From the NCBI RefSeq assembly GCF_001612805.1, contig NZ_BDBD01000026.1:80880-144879 (forward strand): DNA of 64,000 bases. The letters run 5' to 3'. The notes under the pieces were generated by a model. It was not told where the DNA came from. It was given only the letters and a program-made list of their open reading frames with translations, and made no database searches. This DNA comes from Nocardia coubleae NBRC 108252. Lineage in GTDB: Bacteria; Actinomycetota; Actinomycetes; Mycobacteriales; Mycobacteriaceae. The translations under genes and the position numbers were made by a program. Of this stretch, positions 41,083 to 49,720 are shown in pieces. Position 1 is the first letter of the stretch. The number at the start of each line of letters is the position of its first letter.

Positions 41083-43461
41083 ATGAACGCCATCGATCCT
41101 GTGCTGGTCGCACGCCTGTCTGACGAACTGACGACCCTCGGGGTGCGGTTGGGCCGTGTCGGGGCGGATCTGGGTGTTCTGCGTGAACAGTTGACCCTGC
41201 CTGGGCAGTCGCCGACTTGTGCCGGGCGATCGACTGGTACGCAGGCCGGCGTGGCGTCGGGTGGACGGGAATCCGCCGGGTGGTTGCTCGCGCAGGCTCG
41301 TTTGACGGCGGCTCGTGGTGGGCCGTCGAGGGAGAGCGAGGTTCGGCCGGGTTCTGGTACCGGCGATGGTGCCGATCGGGCTGGGTGGGGCGCGGTAGGC
41401 CATCCGGCCGGGCAAGGGCACGGAGGGTGGGAGAACGCCGCCGGAGGTCTGCCGGCGCAAGATCCGTCGAGCCCCGGTGGGTCCGCCGTCGGATCCAGCC
41501 CGCCTGAATCGGGGGCCGGTGCGATCGTGTCTGCGTCGGCTGGTTCGGCGTCATCCGGATCTGCAGGACAGGGCGCGGGGATACCCGGGTTTGCCGTGCA
41601 GGGCAATGTGGCGTCCGGGTCTGCGGTGCCGGGGCATGGGGTGGCTGGTTCCCCGTCGCCCTGGGATTCGGTGGCGAGCGGGGCCGAGGCGGCTGGATTT
41701 CCAGCGCCAGGGCTTGCTGTGCGAGGGTCGGCGACGGGTTATGTACCTGGGACGGGGACGCACATCCAGTCGCCGCACGGTGCTTGGACAGGTTGGGGGC
41801 CGGGCTTCGGGCAGCGTGGGCCGGTGGGGGCAGGGCGGGCGCCGGCAGAACCTCAGGTTGCGTGGTGGCAGCGGGAAGGGGTGATTGCTCGGGTGTTGGC
41901 GGTGGCTGGGGCCGGGGTCACCTTGATCGGGGTGTTGATGTTGTTGGTGCTGGCGGCTCAGGCGGGGTTCTTCGGGCCGGTGGCGAGAGTTGTTGCGGGT
42001 GGGGTGTTTTCGGTGGCGCTGGTCGGTGTGGGCTGCCGGGTGATGGGCCGAGCCGGTGGGCGGGTCGGTGGATTGGCATTGGTTTCCACCGGTATCGCGG
42101 GGCTGTATCTGGATGTTGTTGCGGTGACCGGCTTTTACCGCTGGGTGCCGGGTGGGGTCGGGCTCGCGGTGGCGTTGATCGTGGCGCTGGTGGGGCTCGG
42201 GTTGGCGATGCGGTGGCAGTCGCAGCCGTTGGCGGTGGGGGTTGTGGTCGGGGCGGCGGTGTTGTCGCCCGCGGTGGCGAGTGAGTTGATGCTGCTCGCG
42301 TTTCTCGTGGTGTTGCAGGCGGCCGGGGTGCCGGTGCAGTTGCGGCGGGACTGGCCGGTGCTGCATGTGGCACGCACCCTGCCGGTGGTACTGGCCGCGC
42401 TCGGGTTGATCGCCGTGAGCGGCTTCGACGCGGGAATTGCAGGGGAGGAGGCAGCGCAGCGGCAAGGGCTGCTGATGGCGGCGATCGCGGGTGCGGTGGT
42501 CGGAATCGTCGGTGCTCTGCTGACGGTGCGGCGTCGCGCCGGGGACATCACCGCCAGTGTGACCATCGCCCTCACCGCACTGCCGGTGCTCGCCGCTGCG
42601 CCGCTGTTCGACCGAGCGGTTTCCGCGTCCATCACCGGCGTGCTGGCCTGCGTGCTCCTCGCGGTGGCCGCGACCGGATTGCGACCGGAAATGACTGTGC
42701 GGCTGAATATCCCACGTCACACGGCTCTGGTGTCGGCGCTCACCGGTGCGGTTGCGCTGCTGCAGACCTGCATCACGGCGACGGGTGACAATCCGCATTT
42801 CCTGCCGACCGCGCTGTTCACGGTCGCGCTCGCGTTCCTCGGTGTCGCCGTAGTCGGCCGAAACCGGGTTTGCGCAGTTCTCGGTGTTGCCTTCGCCCTG
42901 CTCGGCGGACTGGTGCTCTTCGCGATCGCCGACCCGGAAACCCTTGCGGCACAAAGCCTCGCGATCCGGCATCTCGACGGTGCAACGGTGCTCGCCGCAC
43001 TGCTCGGCCTCGGCACCGCCGCGATGGTCGCCTGGGCCGTGCGGCGACTGCCCGGCGGAAACGACGCGCTCATCACCGGAACGTGGGTCGCCGTCAGCCT
43101 CACCAGTCTCTACTTCGTCCTGGTCGCGACGGTTTCGACGGGTGTAGCCCTCAGCGGCACACAGGGTTTCCTCATCGGCCACAGCATCGCGACCATCATC
43201 TGGATGGCAGCCGCGACCACTGCCCTCTTCGTCGGCCTGCGCAACCTCCGCACCGCCCCCGCCGTCGCCAAAGTGTGCCTGGCGTCCGGCCTCCTGGTGG
43301 TCGCGGCGGCCCTCGCCAAACTCTTCCTCTTCGACCTGGCCACCCTCTCCGGCCTCATCCGCGTCGCGGCCTTCCTCGCAGTCGGCACCCTCCTACTCCT
43401 CACCGGCACCCGCTACGCCCAAGCCTTCGCCACCCCCGACCACACCGATTCGAAGCCCTGA
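41083..43461 (+). CDS. DUF2339 polytopic membrane protein
   Basis: 792 residues. A coiled-coil-like N-terminus (VARLSDELTTLGVRLGRVGADLGVLREQL) is followed by about 200 residues of Gly/Ser/Ala/Pro-rich low complexity. WWQREGVIARVLAVAGAGVTLIGVLML then starts a run of about 16 or more membrane helices to the C-terminus. This is the DUF2339 plan, of unknown function. Codon use in the low-complexity section is less GC3-biased than in the rest, suggesting a variable insert. It stands alone, convergent with the mmpL3-type gene. Confidence 0.85.
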   Translation: MNAIDPVLVARLSDELTTLGVRLGRVGADLGVLREQLTLPGQSPTCAGRSTGTQAGVASGGRESAGWLLAQARLTAARGGPSRESEVRPGSGTGDGADRAGWGAVGHPAGQGHGGWENAAGGLPAQDPSSPGGSAVGSSPPESGAGAIVSASAGSASSGSAGQGAGIPGFAVQGNVASGSAVPGHGVAGSPSPWDSVASGAEAAGFPAPGLAVRGSATGYVPGTGTHIQSPHGAWTGWGPGFGQRGPVGAGRAPAEPQVAWWQREGVIARVLAVAGAGVTLIGVLMLLVLAAQAGFFGPVARVVAGGVFSVALVGVGCRVMGRAGGRVGGLALVSTGIAGLYLDVVAVTGFYRWVPGGVGLAVALIVALVGLGLAMRWQSQPLAVGVVVGAAVLSPAVASELMLLAFLVVLQAAGVPVQLRRDWPVLHVARTLPVVLAALGLIAVSGFDAGIAGEEAAQRQGLLMAAIAGAVVGIVGALLTVRRRAGDITASVTIALTALPVLAAAPLFDRAVSASITGVLACVLLAVAATGLRPEMTVRLNIPRHTALVSALTGAVALLQTCITATGDNPHFLPTALFTVALAFLGVAVVGRNRVCAVLGVAFALLGGLVLFAIADPETLAAQSLAIRHLDGATVLAALLGLGTAAMVAWAVRRLPGGNDALITGTWVAVSLTSLYFVLVATVSTGVALSGTQGFLIGHSIATIIWMAAATTALFVGLRNLRTAPAVAKVCLASGLLVVAAALAKLFLFDLATLSGLIRVAAFLAVGTLLLLTGTRYAQAFATPDHTDSKP

Positions 43462-43554
43462 CCCCGTCGAACCCACCCCTACCGCGCTCCCAACCACGCG
43501 AGATCATCCAGCGAGCCAGTCGGCGTCGGACCATGAGGATGTGCTGAGGAGACG

Positions 43555-43600
43555 ACTCCGGCCACGGTGATCCCCGGAGGGGCCGTGGCCGGAGTTCTTG
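43555..43600. terminator. bidirectional terminator between DUF2339 and mmpL3-type genes
   Basis: 13-bp perfect stem ACTCCGGCCACGG / CCGTGGCCGGAGT with a 15-nt loop containing its own CCCC/GGGG pair, then TTCTTG. Confidence 0.85.
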
Positions 43601-43610
43601 TCGGAGGGGC

Positions 43611-46600
43611 TTACGGAGTCTCGTCGTTGCGGCGGCGGAGCAGTTCGTTGACGCTCACCGTGCGGCCGTCGTCGCCGTGGTGGCGGCCCTCGTCGACCGG
43701 AGTGCTGCCGCGGCGGGAGGAACGCAGTTGCGCCATCCAGTTCTCGATCTCCGTGCGGGTGTCCGCCTGGGGGTCGTCCTCGGGCGTTGCCGTCGAGCCG
43801 TTTTCCGAGGAGGCGGCGCCGTTCGTATCCGGGGCGGGCGGTGAAGACGGCTCTGCCGCATCGGAATTCGGGATCGGCGTGAATCCGGGCGGCGCTTGCC
43901 ATCCGCCTGCCGTCCGCGGGCTTTCGCCGGTCGCGTGACCACCGGTGGCACCCTGATCGCCTGCCTCGTCGGCTGCGGTGAAGGGTGCGGTTTCGGGGTC
44001 GTCGTCGGCGGGGGACACCGGGTCGGCCGGACGGGATTCCGGCGACGTGGTCTCCGGGGCAGACACCGGAGTGAATCCGGGCGGTGCGACTTGAGGACGC
44101 AGAACGTTCGGCGTGCGGCTCGTATCCGATTGCACGGCAGTCTGTTCGCGGGCGGCAGGGTCCTGCGGCGTGCGGCTCTCGGTCGATTGTGCGTTGTCCG
44201 GGGAACCTATTTGCGCGGACCGCCGCGCATTGTCGATCGACGCCCACATCGACGAGGCACCGGCCGACATCGGCGGTTCCGCTCCCTCGGCGGTCGGCGC
44301 ATCACCCGGGACACCGTCGGTCCACGGGAGTTGCTGTGGGTCGACGGGAACTGGAGTGCCGAAGACATTCTGGGCAACCGGGGTCTGCGGTTGCGCGTCG
44401 CGCTCCTCTGGTGCGGGGCAGCGCATCGGAAGATCCGGGAATTCCGGGAGATCGGACGCCGGCTCGGCGGCCTGCTGCGCATCCGCGCGGTGGGCACCGG
44501 GAGTCGCGGTCAGGTCGGGTTGGGGCGGAACGAAACCTTGCGGACGTGAGTCCGGTTCGCGCGCAGCATCTTCCGTAGCGGTTGGGCTGATCCGGTCAGC
44601 GGCGGGTGCCTGCGGTTCCGGTGCATCCTGCGATGCGCGACCCGACTCCTCCTCGCCGGTTCGCGGGAGCGGAGTGAACCCGTTGAAGGTTCCACCCGCC
44701 GGGAAGTCGGAAGGACGCGACACCGGACGCGGCGTCGGTGGGTGCACGATGCTGGGCGGTGGCGTCACCGGAGGCGGCGTGTTCACGATGCCCGATGGCG
44801 GTGTCACCGGAGGCGGCGTGTTCACAATGCTCGGCGACGGCGTCACCGGGCGCGGCGTATCGGTGCTCGGCCGAGCGGGCGCGACGATGCTCGGTCGGGA
44901 TTCCGGTGTGTCCCCGGGGAATTCACCACCGACAGGCGTGCCGGGCGTCGAGATGCGGGGCGTCGTCGGGCTGTATCCCGCAGGCGGCTTGACCCGCTCC
45001 GAACCGCGCGGCGCGGACTCGTTGCCCCGGGAATCGGGCAGGTCGAGACCGCCGATCACACCATCGACGGGGCCTGCCACATCGGCCGGTCCGGAACCGC
45101 CGATTACACCGTCGACACCGAATTCCGCACGGCCCGAATGGTTCTCCGCGGCTGAATCGACGGGTGTCGAGCTCGGGTACCTCTGATCATCTCCGGCATT
45201 CGAGCCGGGGGCAGGGGTTCCGGAATTTGCGCCGAAAACCTGGTGGTCGGAACGGTTTCCAGCTGCCGGATCCCCGGGCGCGACCGCACCATGATCCGGC
45301 CGGATCGCAGTCGACTTCCCGGAAGCGCCTGTATCCCCACGTCCCGATCGGAACGCGGTCGGGTCCCCAGTGGCGCCTGTTTCCCCATGTTCCGATCGGA
45401 ACGCGGCCGGGTCCCCAGTAGCGCCTGTTTCCTCACGTCCCGATCGGAACGCGGTCGGCTCCCCGGGGGCGGCCGTATCCCCATGGTTCGATCCGTCTTT
45501 GGGCGATCCCATAGGCATGCCCGAATCCCCACGGCCAGAGCGATTTTCATTGCCCGGCTCAGGGGCGGGGGAATCCGGCTGCACAGCAGGCAGCATCTGC
45601 GTCGGCTCGTCATCGGCGCCGACAGGCTTCGCCGAACCGGGCTGCACAACCGGCAGCACCCGCGTCGGCTCACCCGACAGCATCGACGCGCGCGGCCGCG
45701 TGGGATCCGGCGACATCGGCTTGCGCGGCCGGGCCGGTTCGGCGGACTCGGTGATCTTGTCGATGCGCTGAGTGGGCGCCTCGGCCTCGATCTCGGCCAC
45801 CGTGCGCGGACGACGCGGTGTCTTGGCCAGTTTGGCGTCGGGGACGGAGACCATCTGCATGGTCGGCGGGTCGGTGATCGGGGTGGTCTTCACCAGGTCG
45901 ACGACGGTGCCCTTCTGCGGACGCTCGTCATCGAGGATGGGTTCGCCCAGGCCGATCTTCTCCTGGATCCGCTTCATCCACTTCGGCGCCCACCAGCAGT
46001 CGTCGCCGAGCAGTTTCATGATCGCCGGGACGAGCAGCATGCGCAGAACGGTGGCGTCGAGGAACAGCGCGGCGATCATTCCGTAGGCGATGTACTGCAT
46101 CATCACCATGTCGGAGAAGGCGAACGCGCCGGTCACCACGAGGAGAATCAGCGCGGCGGCGGTGATGATCCGGCCGGTCTGCGCGGTTCCGATCCGCACG
46201 GCCTCCGTGGTGGACGCCCCCTGCGCACGCGCCTCCACCATGCGCGACAGCAGGAAGACCTCGTAGTCGGTCGACAGGCCGTAGATGATCGCGATGATCA
46301 GCATCAAGACCGGCGCGCTGATCGGCTGAGGCGTGAAGTTCAGCAGGCCCGCGCCGTGACCGTCGACAAAGATCCAGGTCAGGATGCCGAGCGTTGATCC
46401 GAGACCGAGCGCGCTCATCAAGGCGGCCTTCAACGGCAGCACCAGTGAGCCGAACGTCAGGAACATCAGTACGGTCGTGGCGACCAGCACGAGCAAGATC
46501 ATCCACGGCATCAGGTCCAGCAGTGTGTCGATGCTGTCGGCCATCAGCGCGGGCTGACCCGTGACATACATCGTGACGCCGTCCGGCACCTCGATCGCGC

Positions 46601-48086
46601 GGATGTAGTCGATAGTCTGCTCGGCGCTGCCCGTGGGATCGACGAGAGTGGCGGAGGTGCGGAAAACCGTTGCGTCAGTGGGTGATTTGACCGGGACCTC
46701 GAACGGGCCGACCAGTCCGGGCGCTTGGTTGGCTTCCTTCCACACCTTGCCGATCGCGGTGGTGTTGTCCGAGACGAAGACCAGCTGAATCGGGTCGGTC
46801 TTCTTCTGCGGGAAGACCTCGTAGAAGTGCTCTAGCGCGAGACGGGTCGAGTTGTCCGGCGGAAGGTACTTCTCGTTGATGCCGCCGAATGCCAGGTCTT
46901 TGACCGGGATGATCAGCAGCAGCAGGCCGATGGTGATCGGAATGGCGATCTTGAGCGGGTGCCGCATGACCCAGCGGGTGGTGTTGCCCCAGAAACCATT
47001 CTCGATCTGGTCGGCGGTCTTGGTCTTGCGGAATCGCTTGAGCCCGAGCATGTCCACGCGAGGACCGAGAATGCCGAGCATCGCGGGCAGGATCGTGATC
47101 GCGGTGAGCGCGGCCAGCGAGACGGCGGCGATCGTGCCGTACGCGACCGACCGTAGGAAGCCCTGCGGGAAGATCAGGATGCCGCCGAGGCTGGCGATGA
47201 TCATGGTCGCGGAGAAGACAACGGTTCGACCGGCGGTCATCACCGATCTTCGGACGGCGGCAGCCGTGTCGTACCCCTCGGCCAGCTCTTCTCGGAATCG
47301 GCTGACTATGAAGAGTCCGTAGTCGATCGCCAGACCGAGACCGATCATCGATACGACGCCACCGACGAAGATGTTGACCTCGGTGAAGTTGGTCAGCCCC
47401 ATGACGAGGCCGTTTGCGCCGATGATCGTCAGACCACCGATGATCAGGGGCAGGGCGGCGGCGACGATGCCGCCGAAGACGAAGAACAGCAGCACCGCCA
47501 CAGCCGGAAAGGCCAGCAGCTCCATGCGTTTGGAGTCGTGGTCGAGAGTGTCGGTCAGGGTGACGCCGAGTGGCTGCAAACCCGAGACTTCGACATCGAC
47601 GCCGGGGATGTCGAAGGCGCCCTGAACAGCGCGATAGTTGGCCATGACGGTGGTGTCGTTGTCACCGATGATGGCTATCGAGGCGAATGCGTGCTTCTTG
47701 TCCTTGGACCCGAATGCCGACGGCACCGCGGGCGCATCGCCCACCTTCCAATAGGTGCCGTTGATCTTGTCGATGTGGTCGGGGTGATCGGCGACAGCCT
47801 TGCTGAGGCTGTCGACGGCCTTCTGCCGGAACTCCGGGTCGTCGATCGTTTTGCCCTCGGGGGCGTTGTACATGACGATGACATCCGCCATGTGGTCGCG
47901 GCCGAAGGACTGGTCGGCGATCTCCGCGCCTTGCACCGACTCCGAGCCGGGGTCGAACCAGCCGCTCTGCGTCAGGCGCGGGCCGAGGCCCATGCCGTAG
48001 GCGCCCAGCGCCAACAACGCGGCCCCGACCACCGCGATGACGGCGAATCGGAACCGATAGACCAGATCGCCCCAGCGGGTGAACAC
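43611..48086 (-). CDS. mmpL3: MmpL3-type RND transporter with a very long disordered C-terminal tail
   Basis: 1491 residues. GTG 48086 has AAGGAG 8 nt upstream. Residues 1-715 form a complete MmpL transporter: two 6-helix bundles, two porter loops, and both proton-relay pairs, Asp255-Tyr256 in GLAIDYGLF and Asp607-Tyr608 in GLSTDYEVF. MmpL3 flips trehalose monomycolate for the mycomembrane, and the NYN/trmB neighbourhood matches mycobacterial mmpL3. The tail, about 770 residues, is far longer than the roughly 200 of mycobacterial MmpL3. It is Pro/Ser/Thr/Asp-rich, with 16-aa and 13-aa repeats, three PGFTP-like motifs and a structured-looking end (TVSVNELLRRRNDETP). Confidence 0.9.
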   Translation of the reverse strand: MFTRWGDLVYRFRFAVIAVVGAALLALGAYGMGLGPRLTQSGWFDPGSESVQGAEIADQSFGRDHMADVIVMYNAPEGKTIDDPEFRQKAVDSLSKAVADHPDHIDKINGTYWKVGDAPAVPSAFGSKDKKHAFASIAIIGDNDTTVMANYRAVQGAFDIPGVDVEVSGLQPLGVTLTDTLDHDSKRMELLAFPAVAVLLFFVFGGIVAAALPLIIGGLTIIGANGLVMGLTNFTEVNIFVGGVVSMIGLGLAIDYGLFIVSRFREELAEGYDTAAAVRRSVMTAGRTVVFSATMIIASLGGILIFPQGFLRSVAYGTIAAVSLAALTAITILPAMLGILGPRVDMLGLKRFRKTKTADQIENGFWGNTTRWVMRHPLKIAIPITIGLLLLIIPVKDLAFGGINEKYLPPDNSTRLALEHFYEVFPQKKTDPIQLVFVSDNTTAIGKVWKEANQAPGLVGPFEVPVKSPTDATVFRTSATLVDPTGSAEQTIDYIRAIEVPDGVTMYVTGQPALMADSIDTLLDLMPWMILLVLVATTVLMFLTFGSLVLPLKAALMSALGLGSTLGILTWIFVDGHGAGLLNFTPQPISAPVLMLIIAIIYGLSTDYEVFLLSRMVEARAQGASTTEAVRIGTAQTGRIITAAALILLVVTGAFAFSDMVMMQYIAYGMIAALFLDATVLRMLLVPAIMKLLGDDCWWAPKWMKRIQEKIGLGEPILDDERPQKGTVVDLVKTTPITDPPTMQMVSVPDAKLAKTPRRPRTVAEIEAEAPTQRIDKITESAEPARPRKPMSPDPTRPRASMLSGEPTRVLPVVQPGSAKPVGADDEPTQMLPAVQPDSPAPEPGNENRSGRGDSGMPMGSPKDGSNHGDTAAPGEPTAFRSGREETGATGDPAAFRSEHGETGATGDPTAFRSGRGDTGASGKSTAIRPDHGAVAPGDPAAGNRSDHQVFGANSGTPAPGSNAGDDQRYPSSTPVDSAAENHSGRAEFGVDGVIGGSGPADVAGPVDGVIGGLDLPDSRGNESAPRGSERVKPPAGYSPTTPRISTPGTPVGGEFPGDTPESRPSIVAPARPSTDTPRPVTPSPSIVNTPPPVTPPSGIVNTPPPVTPPPSIVHPPTPRPVSRPSDFPAGGTFNGFTPLPRTGEEESGRASQDAPEPQAPAADRISPTATEDAAREPDSRPQGFVPPQPDLTATPGAHRADAQQAAEPASDLPEFPDLPMRCPAPEERDAQPQTPVAQNVFGTPVPVDPQQLPWTDGVPGDAPTAEGAEPPMSAGASSMWASIDNARRSAQIGSPDNAQSTESRTPQDPAAREQTAVQSDTSRTPNVLRPQVAPPGFTPVSAPETTSPESRPADPVSPADDDPETAPFTAADEAGDQGATGGHATGESPRTAGGWQAPPGFTPIPNSDAAEPSSPPAPDTNGAASSENGSTATPEDDPQADTRTEIENWMAQLRSSRRGSTPVDEGRHHGDDGRTVSVNELLRRRNDETP
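44764..44880 (-). repeat. 39-bp tandem repeats inside the MmpL3 tail
   Basis: Three 39-bp units begin at 44764, 44803 and 44842 (each opening GTCACCGG on plus). They encode a 13-residue Pro/Thr-rich repeat of the form IVNTPPPVTPPP. The third copy is degenerate. Confidence 0.8.
45296..45487 (-). repeat. 48-bp tandem repeats inside the MmpL3 tail
   Basis: Four 48-bp units begin at 45296, 45344, 45392 and 45440. The last three share CCGATCGGAACGCGG. They encode 16-residue repeats such as GDPTAFRSGRGDTGAS. Being in frame, copy number could vary without breaking the gene. Confidence 0.85.
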
Positions 48087-48809
48087 TTAAGCGACTCCTT
48101 GACCAGGGCGAGATGTGAGTAGCGCAGAAAGCGGCCGGAAGGGCTGCAACCATGCGCCCTCGTCGGGCAGCGAATCGAGGCTCACCCGCGGTAGCGGTTC
48201 CCGGAATACTCCCGGGATGTCCTCGAGGTCGACGAACTCGAGAGTATCGGAAGTGACAGCCCAACTCGCGTGCTCACGGAATCCGAGTACCTGAGCTGGG
48301 GTTCCCTTGGCGGCGATGGCTTCCAGTGGTTCGCGGAAGGCTTGACCGTCGGCGGAGGCGACCATGATTCCGGCCAGTCCGCCGTGCCGGGCCCGCATGG
48401 CGATGTGGGCGAGCATGTCGGCGTCGACGTCGGAGTCCTCGTCGATCTTCGGCTTGGCGAAGACCGCGAAACCCACATTGCGTAATGCCTCGACCCAGGG
48501 GCGGACCACGTCGGCGGTGCCGGGGGCGATATTGGTGAAAACGGTTGCTTCGGCTTCGATGCGGGTTTTGGAACCCACCGACAGCTCGGCGGTCCTGGCG
48601 AGCAGCCAGCGGCCGAGCGCGTCGAAGCGGGGACGATAAGCGGCCGTGGGACGTCCACCGAGGATGGCGCCGAGTCCCATGTCGAGGTTCGGCGCGTCCC
48701 AGACGAGCAGGACGCGCCGGACATCGGGCCCGGAACCGCTCAACGCCTCGGCGCCGGCACCTGACTGGTCGAGTTCCGGCATCTCGGGGGCGATCTCACT
48801 CACGCTCAT
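48087..48809 (-). CDS. NYN-domain (PIN-like nuclease fold) protein, Rv0207c-like
   Basis: 240 residues. The NYN core has conserved acidic residues in VLLVWDAPNLDMGLG, DEDSDVDADMLAHIAMRA and IMVASADGQAFREPL, suiting metal-dependent RNA cleavage. The end of the protein (EPLPRVSLDSLPDEGAWLQPFRPLSALL) is conserved-looking but unnamed. Its start overlaps the trmB stop by 4 nt and its stop abuts the mmpL3 start, so trmB, NYN and mmpL3 form one operon. Link to mycolate transport unknown. Confidence 0.85.
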   Translation of the reverse strand: MSVSEIAPEMPELDQSGAGAEALSGSGPDVRRVLLVWDAPNLDMGLGAILGGRPTAAYRPRFDALGRWLLARTAELSVGSKTRIEAEATVFTNIAPGTADVVRPWVEALRNVGFAVFAKPKIDEDSDVDADMLAHIAMRARHGGLAGIMVASADGQAFREPLEAIAAKGTPAQVLGFREHASWAVTSDTLEFVDLEDIPGVFREPLPRVSLDSLPDEGAWLQPFRPLSALLTSRPGQGVA

Positions 48810-49639
48810 CTCTCGATCTTCCCCCATATGAACTCGTTGATGACGCTTCCGGCACGCAGGCCTTTGCCCTCGAACTTGGTGACCGGCCGGTCGAAACCGA
48901 TCGGCGCGGTGTCGCGGTTGGCCGCGCTGTCGCCACCTGTGGTGTCGTTCAGGCCGGTGAGCAGCGGTTCCTGTGAGCCTACTTCGAGAATGTGTTCGGC
49001 GTAGTCGGCGTGGTCGGTCGCCACGTGCAGCACACCGCCGGGCTTCAGCCTGCTCGCGATCAGCGCGAAGGTCGGCGCCTGCAGCAGCCGGCGCTTGTGG
49101 TGGCGGGCCTTGGGCCACGGGTCGGGGAAGAACACGCGCACACCGGTCAGCGACTCCGGGGCAACCATGTTCTCCAGCACGTCGACGGCGTCACCGCGCA
49201 GCAACCGGATATTGCCGATCTCCTCGCGTTCCACCTGCTGCACCAGCTGGGCAAGGCCCGGTTTGTAGACCTCGATGCCGATGAGGTTCAGGTGTGGCTC
49301 GGCCTTGGCCATCGCGGCCGTGGCGGTGCCGGTTCCGCAACCGATCTCGATGACCAGCGGCGCGCTGCGCCCGAACCAGGCGTCGGCGTCGATGGGCTCG
49401 TTGGACACGTCCCGGCCGATCACCGGCCAGGTGCGTTCCCAGGAGGCCTGCTGGTTGGGCGTCAATGCCCCTCGGCGCGAGCGGAAGCTCGTCACGCGGG
49501 GGTAGAGCCGGGAGCCGGTGGTCGAGCGGCGGCCCGCTTCGTTCGGCATCTCCGAGAGCTTCAGGTGCTCCGGGGCAGTGGACGGCGGCCCGGGAACCGA
49601 CTCGACAGGGTGGTTGGCGGCGTCGTTCACGTCGTCCAT
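48806..49639 (-). CDS. trmB: tRNA (guanine-N7-)-methyltransferase
   Basis: 277 residues. The Rossmann SAM site is VIEIGCGTGTATAAMA. The TrmB motif is VFFPDPWPKARHHKRRLLQ, with TDHADYAEHIL and a late VTKFEGKGLRAGSVINEFIW. It methylates G46 in the tRNA variable loop. A disordered N-terminal extension of about 45 residues precedes the domain, as in mycobacterial homologues. First gene of the mmpL3 operon. Confidence 0.95.
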   Translation of the reverse strand: MDDVNDAANHPVESVPGPPSTAPEHLKLSEMPNEAGRRSTTGSRLYPRVTSFRSRRGALTPNQQASWERTWPVIGRDVSNEPIDADAWFGRSAPLVIEIGCGTGTATAAMAKAEPHLNLIGIEVYKPGLAQLVQQVEREEIGNIRLLRGDAVDVLENMVAPESLTGVRVFFPDPWPKARHHKRRLLQAPTFALIASRLKPGGVLHVATDHADYAEHILEVGSQEPLLTGLNDTTGGDSAANRDTAPIGFDRPVTKFEGKGLRAGSVINEFIWGKIER

Positions 49640-49720
49640 TGTCCAGCATGCGCCGAGTTACGTCGCAGCCGCCTCACGCCGGATCTGACAGAATGCCCTC
49701 CGAAAAGGGGGTGCGCGCAA

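Noticed and set aside
44764..45487. CRISPR array from regularly spaced repeats
   Set aside because: The repeats are tandem without unique spacers, in frame, and lie inside a coding sequence.
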